From OMII01 sp947467385 (lineage in GTDB: Bacteria > Bdellovibrionota_C > UBA2361 > OMII01): a DNA stretch of 64,000 bases. The notes beneath the pieces were generated by a model that was given only the letters and a program-made list of their open reading frames with translations, searched no databases and was not told where the DNA came from. Within the stretch, counting starts at the first letter, position 1, and every line of letters starts with the position of its first letter. The translations under genes and the position numbers were made by a program. Positions 51,718 through 60,191 of this stretch are shown piece by piece. Location of the stretch: positions 244,217 through 308,216 of the forward strand of contig JBIKLA010000001.1 in NCBI GenBank assembly GCA_044360075.1, in the 5' to 3' direction.

Positions 51718-52566
51718 ATGAGCCGCATGACGACCCCCCGTGACATTATCTCATACCTCCTGCCCTTCGTTGCCACCGCGGGAGCCTACAGCGTGCAGGT
51801 GCAGCGCGAAGTGGGAACGCATGGCGCCAAGGACGGCGCCACAAAGTTTCATCACGCCCTCTCGGATGCCGATCTCACGATCCAGGGCTACCTTGAGGTT
51901 GTGCTCCTCGCCCAGTTCCCGCACCTGAGCTTCTTCTCAGAGGAGCAGGAGCAGTCGCTTAACCGCAAATACTTCGCCGATGACTATGAGCTTGAGGTGC
52001 TGCTCGACCCGATCGACGGCACTCGCGCCTACATCGACAACCGCGAGTTCTACCAGATCATCGTCACCATTCATGACCGCAAGGGGATCGTTGGCTCGCT
52101 GTGCCACATGCCGCGCCGCGACCGCTGCTACATCGCAACCCGGGGTGGCGGCGCATTCGTGCTCTCTCACGCAGAGGTTCAGGCTCGGGGACAGGGACGG
52201 CGGCTCACCCTCCCGCAGCCGCGCGGCCCGGTGCTCGTGTTCAATGCTCCAGATCTCGTCGAGAAGCTCTCCCCCCACATGACGGTTAAGGACCTCGCCG
52301 TCTCGTACGAGGCGGCTGGCGAGCGCCACTACTCAACTGATCTGCTTGAGGGGCTAGCCGTAGCAACGCTCCAGCGCCCAGTCCAGGCCATCGACGGTGC
52401 GTCGATAGGACTCATCGCCGCTGAAGCGGGCGCAATCGTGACCGATTTCGCAGGCAAGCCTTTAGGAAGCTTCCGGGGCTCCGAGAAGCGGGTGCTGCCC
52501 AACATTCTCGTTGCAGCCGACCGACATGTTCATGAGCTGATTCTCAAGGCTCTGGCGGCTGAATAG
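51718..52566 (+). CDS. Inositol monophosphatase family protein (IMPase/CysQ-like)
   Basis: A 282-aa Mg2+-dependent phosphatase. First motif SFFSEEQEQS (about residues 72-81, metal-binding Glu pair), DPIDGTRAYI (about 97-106, DPIDGT metal site) and the second WDxAAG-like motif degenerate to AIDGASIGLIAAEAGAIVTDF (about 227-247). The family includes inositol, fructose-1,6-bis- and 3'-phosphoadenosine-phosphate phosphatases; substrate cannot be set. The ATG at 51718 or the ATG 9 nt later may be used. It follows prmC by 70 nt on the same strand. Confidence 0.87.
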   Translation: MSRMTTPRDIISYLLPFVATAGAYSVQVQREVGTHGAKDGATKFHHALSDADLTIQGYLEVVLLAQFPHLSFFSEEQEQSLNRKYFADDYELEVLLDPIDGTRAYIDNREFYQIIVTIHDRKGIVGSLCHMPRRDRCYIATRGGGAFVLSHAEVQARGQGRRLTLPQPRGPVLVFNAPDLVEKLSPHMTVKDLAVSYEAAGERHYSTDLLEGLAVATLQRPVQAIDGASIGLIAAEAGAIVTDFAGKPLGSFRGSEKRVLPNILVAADRHVHELILKALAAE

Positions 52567-52861
52567 CCTGTCCGCAGAAAAATCGCCCTCGCGGGCACCG
52601 CTTCGAAGCTTGGAGCCCGTTTTCTAAGGCGTCGCGTTTTGCCAAGGTGCCTACAGGGGACGACACGTCCGGACAGGGCCCCTTCACCAGCCCACGTACC
52701 GAAGGAGCGCGATTGCAACAGGTATCAGCAGGCCAAAAAAAGCGCCGAGAAAGTGGGAAAATTGCGTCACCGCACCCGCATCCCTGTGCATAACCCTTCA
52801 AGATTCCCCACGGAGGGGAGGCAGCGGTCGGGTGCTGCCTTAAGTGCTGGAGGAAAGATTA
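52567..52861. other. Intergenic region without a supported gene
   Basis: About 295 bp. Small frames on both strands have no ribosome binding sites. The last 20 nt carry the GGAGGAAAG site of the next gene. Nothing further is seen. Confidence 0.45.
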
Positions 52862-54070
52862 ATGTCGGGAGTGCTGCTCAATCGTCGCCAGGCTATGGAA
52901 ACCGCCGGCCAGTCAGCTATCGCCACCCTCTCTGCAATCACCTTTGGCTCGGCATCGGAAGCCCTCGCGCAATCCGCCCGCGGCGGCTACTTTAATTTCG
53001 ACCTCGCAGGCAAGCATCCAACAGGGTTCGGAGTCGACCCGAGCGTGCCTCCCGCGGTGTACCGTGCTGCCGCGTCGTACCTCAGCCGAAAGCTCGCTGA
53101 GACGAATGGCGTTCTCTCGTATGATGACAAGCGCGGCAAGTACGAGGATAGGCTTAAGCCGAACGATGATGCTAAGGCGATAGATCTCGCCAAAACCCTC
53201 ACCCGTGACATCTGGCGCGAGCGCCACATCCAAAAGCGCCGCCCTGACGGCGAGCCCTCACAGGACGAGATCAAGGCCAGCCTCGAGCACCTCCTCTCGC
53301 TGCGCAGCAGGTACAAGCATGCCCCGATCGGCATGAGCGTTTACGCGTGCGACAACGAGCGTGGCGGCTCAAGCTTTGGCACTCCCAAAGAGATCCAGTT
53401 CTGGAACAAGGCGAGCAACTACCACGGTCTCCCCAACCTACAGGGCCCGATTCGTGAACAGGGCCGCTTCCAGGAGCTCATTCGCAGCACTCGGCCCGGA
53501 AGGACTAAGAACGGGGACCTCCTCTTTGTGTGCGGCTTCAATGGGCACGGGGCTCCCGGCGGAGATGGCATGTCGATGCTCAGCAACGGAGCGAGCAGCC
53601 TCTCGCGCTCGCTCATGTCGGGCGTGTCGATGGCAAAGTCTCTTGAGGAGCACTGCCACAAGCACCGCGATCTCTACATGGAGCAGGCGAAAAGCGACAA
53701 CTCGGCCTACATCGGCGTGTTCATCTTCTGTTGCTACTCTCAGGACCAGATGCGCAACAACCGGCAGGGCCGTGACGCGGGCAAGGGCAATGACGTGCTG
53801 AGCCGCATGGAGAGCCTCACCGCAGAGTATAAGGTTCGGTTCTACGTCTTCACTGAGAGCGAGACGATGAAGCCAGGATACTACCAGCCGGGAACGAATA
53901 TCCCGTCGCTCGGGCCCCGTGCGCTGGCGCGCGAAACAGATCGTAAAGGCGGCAACCTGGAAATTGGAGACATATACCCCTCCATCGGATCGGGAGGAGA
54001 AGGGGTGGGAAGCAATCCGACCCTCTTCGTCACCGATCGTAGGCGTCCCTTTATGTTTCAGCTCTTGTAG
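52862..54070 (+). CDS. Tat-exported caspase-like (clan CD) protease candidate
   Basis: A 402-aa protein. The signal has a twin-arginine start (NRRQAMETAG followed by a hydrophobic run ending ASEALAQ). The mature chain has no exact family match that I know, but two spaced motifs resemble the caspase/CHAT/clostripain fold: GFNGHGAPGGDG (His229-Gly) at the end of a hydrophobic strand (LLFVCGF), and VFIFCCYSQDQ (Cys290-Cys291-Tyr-Ser) ending another strand, 62 residues later. Clan CD peptidases use this His-Gly and Cys dyad. ATG at 52862 follows GGAGGAAAG. The frame could extend to a GTG at 52844. Protease activity is inference from two motifs. Confidence 0.6.
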   Translation: MSGVLLNRRQAMETAGQSAIATLSAITFGSASEALAQSARGGYFNFDLAGKHPTGFGVDPSVPPAVYRAAASYLSRKLAETNGVLSYDDKRGKYEDRLKPNDDAKAIDLAKTLTRDIWRERHIQKRRPDGEPSQDEIKASLEHLLSLRSRYKHAPIGMSVYACDNERGGSSFGTPKEIQFWNKASNYHGLPNLQGPIREQGRFQELIRSTRPGRTKNGDLLFVCGFNGHGAPGGDGMSMLSNGASSLSRSLMSGVSMAKSLEEHCHKHRDLYMEQAKSDNSAYIGVFIFCCYSQDQMRNNRQGRDAGKGNDVLSRMESLTAEYKVRFYVFTESETMKPGYYQPGTNIPSLGPRALARETDRKGGNLEIGDIYPSIGSGGEGVGSNPTLFVTDRRRPFMFQLL

Positions 54071-54233
54071 CTTGATCTTTGTTCAGGCTCCGCGTTCTTG
54101 CGGCGGCTTGCAGGTTTTCCAAACGTTTTTCATGGTTGCGCAGACACAGTCGTCCGTAAGGGTGGCTTGAGCTCAGGCGAGCTCTCATGCGCGTGGGTAG
54201 CGCCTCTTGAGAGGCGAGCAGGAGAGCCTGACT

Positions 54234-54707
54234 ATGAAAACAAGAAAGATAGCATCGTTCTGCGTCGCGCTTGTGTACGGATTCTTTGCGGCGGTGTCAC
54301 CGGTGCTCGCGGACAACGAATTTAACGGCAATATTGGCGGCGGGTCAGACGGTGCATGGGGCTGGAATCCACCCAATCACGACCGTTTTGGCTCTGGTGA
54401 CGGCATCGGTGGCGGAAGCAGCTTCAATGGCGCCGATGACTACGGCTCCGGCAACGGCGGGCCGTTCGGCGGTGGCGGCGGGCAGCTCGCTGGGCGCATG
54501 GGCCTCCTGGCGTTTCTTGTCGCACTCATCAGCGGACGGAACGGCATGGTCGGTGAGCAGCGTGACCGCGCAAGCTTTGGTATAATGAACTTGATGACGG
54601 CTGACTCGTCGAGCTCAAATGGCGGGGGCCAAGGTAGCGGCAATCAGGATCGCCAGCCGGATGGGCGTATCGTCGTTCCCGGAGACGATTTCATCGACCA
54701 GCCGTAA
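54234..54707 (+). CDS. Small Gly-rich exported protein, 157 aa
   Basis: The signal peptide MKTRKIASFCVALVYGFFAAVSPVLA is followed by an Asn/Gly/Ser/Asp-rich mature chain (NEFNGNIGGGSDGAWGWNPPNHDRFGSGDGIGGGSSF), with one hydrophobic stretch (LAGRMGLLAFLVALISG, about residues 87-103) that could insert in a membrane. No Cys in the mature part. The ATG at 54234 has GGAG upstream. Low-complexity composition hinders family assignment. It lies 163 nt after the caspase-like candidate on the same strand, and is followed by a strong terminator. Confidence 0.75.
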   Translation: MKTRKIASFCVALVYGFFAAVSPVLADNEFNGNIGGGSDGAWGWNPPNHDRFGSGDGIGGGSSFNGADDYGSGNGGPFGGGGGQLAGRMGLLAFLVALISGRNGMVGEQRDRASFGIMNLMTADSSSSNGGGQGSGNQDRQPDGRIVVPGDDFIDQP

Positions 54708-54735
54708 GCTTTTAGGCACCCCAAAGGGGCGTTGC

Positions 54736-54776
54736 GAAGGGGGCGGTAGCTGCGTTCTCCCGCCCCCTTCTTGTTT
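54736..54776 (+). terminator. Rho-independent terminator
   Basis: A GAAGGGGGCGG arm pairs with CCGCCCCCTTC around a 13-nt loop, followed by TTGTTT. It lies 30 nt after the Gly-rich exported gene. The stem also serves the convergent gene ending at 54775. Confidence 0.85.
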
Positions 54777-55101
54777 AGTTGGCAAACTTGCTAATGATGC
54801 GCTGCTTGAGCTGGTCGACCTTGTCGAGCAATCCAGTGAAGAGGTTCAGCACCTGGGAGGCATGCTGGAAGCGCTGCTCAGCAACGAGCTGGAGGGATCG
54901 GATGTTAAGCGTTCCCGTTGTCGCGACCCCAAGCTTTGTGGCGAGCGACTTCAGGTCGGTCTGACTCGCGGTTTCGCGCAGGGCGTACGCCGCAAAGAGG
55001 GTATCCTCGGTTCGCGAGAAGTTATCGCCCACCTGCTTCGCCGCCGTATCGACATCGGTTGGTGGCGCGGGGTACGGATTCTTTGGGGTTACGCTTGGCA
55101 T
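54775..55101 (-). CDS. Hypothetical helical protein, 108 aa
   Basis: This protein is unrecognised. It starts MPSVTPKNPYPAPPTDVDTAAKQVGDNF with a Pro-rich lead and then a helical region (FAAYALRETASQTDLKSLATKLG ... QVLNLFTGLLDKVDQLKQRII). It is soluble, with no signal peptide. The ATG at 55099-55101 has a strong AAGGAGAG site upstream, so it is likely translated. It is convergent with the Gly-rich exported gene, sharing the terminator. Confidence 0.7.
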   Translation of the reverse strand: MPSVTPKNPYPAPPTDVDTAAKQVGDNFSRTEDTLFAAYALRETASQTDLKSLATKLGVATTGTLNIRSLQLVAEQRFQHASQVLNLFTGLLDKVDQLKQRIISKFAN

Positions 55102-55263
55102 GGTGCTCTCCTTTCTTGAGAAGTTAATAAGCCCCTGAGATAAGGTGGTCCCAGGAGGTTTTTTTATTCTTATTCGGAGGTTCCGGGCGCTTGTTGCTAT
55201 TGTTCTCGGGAGGCGTTCTGCCCTACCTTAGTCGGCTGTACGTTTACGGATGGGCTTGGGGCG

Positions 55264-56553
55264 ATGTCTGAGTTTTTAGAGATAGTTGGGGGCACCCCGC
55301 TGCGTGGAACCGTTAGGGCAGGGGGCGCCAAGAACGCTGGCCTGCCGCTTCTCATAGCAACGCTGTTGACTGGCGAAGAGTGCACCCTCACTAACGTGCC
55401 CAACCTGACCGATACAAGCCTCGTCATCCACCTTCTTGAGCAGTTCGGGGCGGAAGTGAGCTACGACGGCGGCGAGGTTAGGGCCAGGACGCCCAGACTC
55501 CTGGCTTCTGAAGCTAGCTACAGCTTGGTTAAGGCGTTGCGCGCCTCGTTCTGGGTGCTCGCGCCTCTTCTCGCCCGCGGCGGCGCTGCACGCGTTGCGC
55601 TTCCAGGCGGAGACCTTATCGGGGCCCGTCCCGTTGACCTTCACCTTGAGGGGCTCACCAAGATGGGAGCCGAGATATCGCTCAAGCACGGAGTTGTCTT
55701 TGCGACAGCTCCCAAGGGACTCAAGCCCGCGCAGATTGATCTCCGTTTTCCCTCAGTCGGCGCGACACACCAGCTCCTCATGGCAGCGAGCCTCATCCCC
55801 GGCAAGACGGTCATCACCGGGTGCGCTCGCGAGCCCGAGATCGTTGCGCTCGCCGAGCTCCTCAACCTGATGGGCGCCGACGTGCAGGGAGCCGGAGAAT
55901 CTGTCATCGAGATTACGGGTCGGTCGGAGCTGCAGGGCGCTTCTATCGATCTGATTGGAGACCGGATTGAGGCCGGTACGTACCTCCTCGCTGGTGTCAT
56001 CACTGGCGGTGAGGTGACCGTTGAGGGCATTACCCCAGCATTCTTCGGCTCATTCCTCGACATCTTGCACGAGATGGGTGTTTCCGTCTCAACGGCCGAG
56101 AATTCCGTTTCAGTGAAGGCCAGCGGGCCGATCCGCGCCGTTGACGTCAAGACCGGCCCGTTCCCCGATTTCGCGACAGATCTCCAGGCGCCGCTTATGG
56201 CCGCGCTCACGCTCGCCGAAGGAACCAGCTCCATCGAGGAGACGATATACGAGGGGCGGTTTGGCCACGCATCGGAGCTGGCCCGCATGGGAGCGCGAGT
56301 TAAGGTCGCCGACCGTATTGTCACGGTTGAGGGCGTTAAGAAGCTTGCTGGCGCCCCTGTTGATGGGCTCGACATCCGCGCAGCAGCGTCCCTTGTTTTG
56401 GCGGCCCTTGCGGCGGAGGGGCGAAGCGAGATTCATGAAGTCCATCATCTCCGCCGCGGCTACGAGCATGTAGAAAAGAAAATGGGAGCTCTGGGCGCGC
56501 GCCTGTGGGCACGCATCAGCGACCCCGACGATTTCATTTTTGCCGGTTGTTGA
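55264..56553 (+). CDS. murA: UDP-GlcNAc enolpyruvyl transferase MurA, Cys-to-Asp type
   Basis: The first committed enzyme of peptidoglycan synthesis: adds enolpyruvate from PEP to UDP-GlcNAc. 429 aa, normal length, two-domain inside-out barrel. N-terminal GGTPLRGTVRAGGAKNAGLPL (KN pair), RASFWVLAPLLAR, and the flexible active-site loop reading PGGDLIGARPVDLH (about residues 114-127). In most MurA proteins this loop is GGCxIGxRP with a catalytic Cys; here codon 117 is GAC (55612-55614), giving Asp. That same exchange is known to make MurA insensitive to fosfomycin. The Arg of RP and downstream residues are intact, so the enzyme is expected to be active. Confidence 0.97.
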   Translation: MSEFLEIVGGTPLRGTVRAGGAKNAGLPLLIATLLTGEECTLTNVPNLTDTSLVIHLLEQFGAEVSYDGGEVRARTPRLLASEASYSLVKALRASFWVLAPLLARGGAARVALPGGDLIGARPVDLHLEGLTKMGAEISLKHGVVFATAPKGLKPAQIDLRFPSVGATHQLLMAASLIPGKTVITGCAREPEIVALAELLNLMGADVQGAGESVIEITGRSELQGASIDLIGDRIEAGTYLLAGVITGGEVTVEGITPAFFGSFLDILHEMGVSVSTAENSVSVKASGPIRAVDVKTGPFPDFATDLQAPLMAALTLAEGTSSIEETIYEGRFGHASELARMGARVKVADRIVTVEGVKKLAGAPVDGLDIRAAASLVLAALAAEGRSEIHEVHHLRRGYEHVEKKMGALGARLWARISDPDDFIFAGC

Positions 56554-56570
56554 CAGCTCAGGTGGTGATT

Positions 56571-57290
56571 ATGAGCTCGCAGTTGCCTCTCAGCCTCTCA
56601 CAGCCTATTCGCTATTCCTCAGCGACATTTCTTGAGCACGCTGGAGTGCAGGCTGCGGTGACTGCCGTCCTAACCCTCGCGCAGCAGCGCGGTTTTGCGC
56701 TTCTCTACATTATGGGAGAGCCGCGCGCAGGAAAGACGCACCTTGGGGTGTACCTCGTTGGCAAGCTCCAGCATGAGCAGCAGCGCGATGCGCGCCTTGT
56801 TGACGGTGCACAGCTTCGCCGCTGGTACAGTGAGGAGCTTCCGCAGGCTCCGTTTCATGCGGGGGCGGTGGTCATGATTGATGACATCGACCTCTTCCTT
56901 GAGGGAGATGAGGGAAGGAAGCATGCGGGCATATTCGTCGATATTGCCGAGCGGCTTGCGCTTGCGGAGGGGACGCTCGTCCTGCTTGCGAGCCGCAAGC
57001 CCGAGAAGCTCGCGTGCAGTTCGCAAGCCAAGAGCAGGATAGAGGCGGGTATCCACCTCCTGCTGGGGGATCCCCAGGACGCGGATCTCGATCTTCTGCT
57101 TGACCTCATCACGAAACAACGCGGGCTTCAGCTCAAGGAGAGCAAGCGTTCGTACCTTCTGCGGCGTGTCACCCGTACCCTGCCGGCGCTGGTTGAGTGC
57201 GTCGATCGGCTTGAGGACGGTGGTGACTTCGCAAGCCCCAGCACCTCCTATGAGCTCCTCTCTGGGGCCCTCGGCACCCCAAGCGCCTAG
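56571..57290 (+). CDS. Hda/DnaA-like AAA+ ATPase
   Basis: A 239-aa protein of the DnaA AAA+ family without the N-terminal and helix-turn-helix domains, so Hda-like. Walker A IMGEPRAGKTHLGVYL (about residues 41-56), Walker B AVVMIDDIDLFLEG (about 93-106), sensor I LVLLASRKPEKL (about 124-135), and a C-terminal helical lid (LLLDLITKQRGLQLKE). Hda-type proteins stimulate ATP hydrolysis by DnaA to limit initiation; that role is inferred. The start at 56571 (MSSQLPLSL) has GGTGG upstream; a clamp-binding motif QLPLSL sits right at the N-terminus, as in Hda. It follows murA by 17 nt. Confidence 0.87.
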   Translation: MSSQLPLSLSQPIRYSSATFLEHAGVQAAVTAVLTLAQQRGFALLYIMGEPRAGKTHLGVYLVGKLQHEQQRDARLVDGAQLRRWYSEELPQAPFHAGAVVMIDDIDLFLEGDEGRKHAGIFVDIAERLALAEGTLVLLASRKPEKLACSSQAKSRIEAGIHLLLGDPQDADLDLLLDLITKQRGLQLKESKRSYLLRRVTRTLPALVECVDRLEDGGDFASPSTSYELLSGALGTPSA

Positions 57291-57457
57291 CGCGGCGCGC
57301 TTTGATGGGCCCTTTGGGGCCTCTCCGGTGCCATGATTTGAGTGGAAATACCGAATGTAACTAGTGTGTTGAGCTTGCTAGCCCGTAGTGGAAGGGTATG
57401 CTAGAAATACGTTTCGCTTGCCACTATCAAGGCAAGTACTTGTTCAGGGATCACCAC

Positions 57458-58708
57458 ATGCAGAGACGAAGAGTTGTTGTCACCGGTATCGGAATCGTAA
57501 GCCCACTTGGAAACACCCGCGATGAGTCGTGGGCTGGGGCCAAGGAGGGTCGCTCTGGAGTTGGACCGATCACCCGCTTTGACGCGAGCGCCTTTGCGAC
57601 CCACTTCGCCGCTGAGGTGAGGGGATTCAGCGCCGACCCGTTTATTGATTTCAAGGACCAAAAGAAACAGGACCTCTTCTCGCAGTACGCTATAGCAGGA
57701 ACGTATGAGGCCCTCTCCGACGCCAATCTACGAGAGAGCACAGCAGGGTACGAGCGGTCGAAGATGGGGTGTATCCTCGGAGTCGGCATCGGTGGGCTCA
57801 TGATCCTTGAGAAGTATCATCAGGCATACCTTGAGGGTGGTCCTAAGAAGATCTCGCCCTTCCTCATTCCTGGAATGATTAGCAACCTCGGCCCGGGCAA
57901 CGTGGCTATCAAATATGGCCTCAAGGGCGTGAACTACACGGTGACGAGCGCCTGTACCTCTTCAACGCATGCCATAGGCGAGGCCTTCCGCTTGATCGGG
58001 GATGGCCTGCAGGACGTGATGGTTACCGGAGGGTCAGAGAGCACGGTCAGCCCGATCGGCATCGGCGGATTCAACGCCCTCAAGGCGCTCTCCACGCGCA
58101 ACGAGGATCCGCAGCGTGCGTCCCGCCCATTCGACCGCGACCGAGACGGCTTCGTCCTCGGCGAAGGCTGCTCAATCCTTATTCTTGAGTCACTTGATTC
58201 CGCAAAGAAGCGCGGCGTGCCGATTTACGCCGAGGTTCTCGGCTACGGCACATCATGCGACGCCTATCACATGACGGCGCCGTGCGTTGACGGAGAGGGC
58301 GCGGTAAACTGCATGCGCAATGCGCTTGAGTGGGCCGGCATCCAGCCGAACCAGGTCAGCTATCTCAACGCGCACGGCACCTCAACTCCGGCCAACGACG
58401 CCTCGGAGACAGCGGCGATCAAGACCGTCTTCGGCGACTACGCCAAGAATGGCTTGCTTGTCAGCTCGACCAAGTCGATGACGGGGCACCTTCTCGGGGC
58501 TGCAGGAGCTATCGAAGCGGCGTTCTCGGTGCTTTCGATCAGGGACGGCATCGTTCCTCCAACGATAAACCTCGACAATCCAGACGAGGGCTGCGATCTC
58601 GACTACGTTCCGCATCAGGCCCGAAAGCACGATGTGAAGGTGGCCATGTCGAACAGCTTCGGCTTCGGAGGCACTAACGCATCGCTGGTATTCGGCGCTT
58701 ATAGCTAA
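57458..58708 (+). CDS. fabF: 3-oxoacyl-[acyl-carrier-protein] synthase II
   Basis: A 416-aa KAS II elongating enzyme of fatty-acid synthesis. N-terminal RRVVVTGIGIVSPLGN, catalytic Cys in VTSACTSSTHAIGEA (about residues 159-173), the two catalytic His in LNAHGTSTPAND (about 304-315) and SMTGHLLGAAGA (about 340-351), with FGFGGTNASLVF near the end. The Cys-His-His triad is complete. Start at 57458 (MQRRRVV) fits the family. No acpP precedes it. Its stop overlaps the start of the next gene (TAATG), implying coupled translation. Confidence 0.96.
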   Translation: MQRRRVVVTGIGIVSPLGNTRDESWAGAKEGRSGVGPITRFDASAFATHFAAEVRGFSADPFIDFKDQKKQDLFSQYAIAGTYEALSDANLRESTAGYERSKMGCILGVGIGGLMILEKYHQAYLEGGPKKISPFLIPGMISNLGPGNVAIKYGLKGVNYTVTSACTSSTHAIGEAFRLIGDGLQDVMVTGGSESTVSPIGIGGFNALKALSTRNEDPQRASRPFDRDRDGFVLGEGCSILILESLDSAKKRGVPIYAEVLGYGTSCDAYHMTAPCVDGEGAVNCMRNALEWAGIQPNQVSYLNAHGTSTPANDASETAAIKTVFGDYAKNGLLVSSTKSMTGHLLGAAGAIEAAFSVLSIRDGIVPPTINLDNPDEGCDLDYVPHQARKHDVKVAMSNSFGFGGTNASLVFGAYS

Positions 58709-58950
58709 TGGGCAAAAACGGAGACGATCTCTCACCCGAGGTTAGGGCAGAGGACATCCTCTTGGGCTCGCTTGGGTTTGGAGAAGACGCCCGTATCCGC
58801 ACAATTGAGCGCACTGACTCTGGCTACAAGGGCACAGGAGTGTGGAGCGATGGCTCGGAGTTCTCGTTTGAGAGCGAGGACGAGCTCGACGGTCTGCAGA
58901 AGTGGGCTCTTGATTTTGTCCTTGCGCAGGCGCTCGGCAAGACTGCCTAA
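58708..58950 (+). CDS. Small acidic protein translationally coupled to fabF, 80 aa
   Basis: This protein is unrecognised. It is soluble and strongly acidic (MGKNGDDLSPEVRAEDILLGSLGFGEDARI ... FSFESEDELDGLQKWALDFVLAQALG). The ATG at 58708 shares its A with the fabF stop (TAATG). A coding role is supported by that overlap and by codon use. Its acidic and helical end could suit a protein-protein contact, but I see no phosphopantetheine serine (DSL), so it is not an acyl carrier protein. Confidence 0.72.
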   Translation: MGKNGDDLSPEVRAEDILLGSLGFGEDARIRTIERTDSGYKGTGVWSDGSEFSFESEDELDGLQKWALDFVLAQALGKTA

Positions 58951-59001
58951 AAGACGGCTCACGAGAGCCTTTGCCCGCAAGAAAAAACGCGAAGGGAGGC
59001 C

Positions 59002-59736
59002 ATGGAATACCGAGCCAGCACGATTCTTATATCCGGCGGAGCCTCGGGCATCGGGTTTGCTCTTGCCCGCCGCTTCCTCTCTCTTGGCGCGACGGTGATA
59101 GCGTGCGGCAGGCGTGCAGAGCGGCTTAGGCTCGCACAGGAGCAGGCGCCCGGGCTGCACGCCATCCAGTGCGACCTGGCGCAGGAAGAGGAGCGATTGC
59201 GCCTGGCCGAGCAGGTCACGCGCGACTTCCCGAGCTTAAATGTGGTCATCAATAACGCAGGCATCCAAAACCGCCCGCCGCCCCTCAAGCAGCAGCAGTC
59301 GTGGAGCGACTATCGGCGCGAGGTGGCGACAAACCTTGAGGCTCCCATGCACCTCTCGATGCTGCTAGTGCCGCATCTTCTCCACGCAAAAGAGGCTGCC
59401 ATCATCAACGTGACCTCGGGGCTGGCATTCGCCCCGATGTCGTTCATGTCGTGCTATTGCGCGACGAAAGCCGCCCTCCATTCCTTCACCTTGAGCCTCC
59501 GTCACCAGCTCAAGGGCACGAGCGTTTCGGTTATAGAGGTGGTCCCCCCTAAAGTGAACACTGACCTTGGAGGCAAGGGCCTGCACGACGATGGCGCGCC
59601 GCTTGAGGAGTACGCCGAGGCAGCCTTCCAGGGAATCATCGAGGGCAAGCTTGAGATCGGTTTTGGCACCTCTGAGCTGCTGCGGCGCGCATCGCGCGAG
59701 CAGCTTGATGAGGCGTTTGGGCGAATGAATCCCTAG
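59002..59736 (+). CDS. Short-chain dehydrogenase/reductase (DltE-like)
   Basis: A 244-aa classical SDR. NAD(P)-binding SGGASGIGFALARRF (TGxxxGxG variant, about residues 11-25), NNAGIQN (NNAG motif, about 82-88), catalytic Ser in INVTSGLAF and YCATKAALHSF (Tyr and Lys of YxxxK, about 152-162). The overall form (INNAGIQNRPP ... VPPKVNTDLG) is DltE-like, a group with unknown natural substrates often found in envelope loci. It follows the small acidic gene by 51 nt on the same strand, so it may belong to a fabF operon. Confidence 0.92.
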   Translation: MEYRASTILISGGASGIGFALARRFLSLGATVIACGRRAERLRLAQEQAPGLHAIQCDLAQEEERLRLAEQVTRDFPSLNVVINNAGIQNRPPPLKQQQSWSDYRREVATNLEAPMHLSMLLVPHLLHAKEAAIINVTSGLAFAPMSFMSCYCATKAALHSFTLSLRHQLKGTSVSVIEVVPPKVNTDLGGKGLHDDGAPLEEYAEAAFQGIIEGKLEIGFGTSELLRRASREQLDEAFGRMNP

Positions 59737-60191
59737 TCGCCGAAGAAAGCAGCCAGTAAAATCAAGCGCATATGAGGCCCGTCGGCTCTCGTTGCTTAAT
59801 TTCCAGAGTGGGCGTAGCTTTTCGAGCATTGCTTGCTCTTTTACCAATCTGCATTGACCGTTTTCGGCTATCTCATGCGCTGTTAGGCGTGAAGGCGAAT
59901 CTGGCTGAGCTCCCTACTACCTGGCCTAAGCTTTAGGCCTCGACGCACAACTCAACCACCTGCACCTTCGGGAGAGCAACTTTTGCTCCTCCCTCTGCTG
60001 CCCCTTATGGGCGCGGCGACAATCTCTTGCGCACGCGTATCACTCCCCGAGTCCTGAAGACCGGGATTGTTGGCCCTACTCGGCATTTCCATATGGGTAT
60101 TCCTTACACAGTGTAAGGTTTCTCTCTTGATAGCCTCGTAGGCTGTCTTGGGCGTAGGTTTTTTTCCTGAAGCACACGGAGGTCACCAGCA
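59737..60191. other. Long non-coding leader with four inverted repeats
   Basis: 455 bp without a supported gene ahead of a membrane-protein gene. Inverted repeats: GGCCTAA/TTAGGCC around GCT (59924-59940), GGGAGAGCAA with TTGCTCCTCCC (59971-59994), CCTTACAC/GTGTAAGG (60102-60118), and AGCCT/AGGCT around CGT (60132-60144). Spacing and perfect arms exceed what I see in other gaps. It may be a structured 5' leader, operator cluster or a terminator set for the SDR gene. Confidence 0.55.
60102..60118. promoter_or_regulatory. Perfect dyad CCTTACAC-A-GTGTAAGG
   Basis: An 8-bp perfect inverted repeat around one base, 73 nt ahead of the membrane-protein start. This size and symmetry resemble operator sites of TetR- or MerR-type regulators, but no such regulator gene is within the window. 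The gene downstream is the likely target. Proposed only. Confidence 0.45.
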
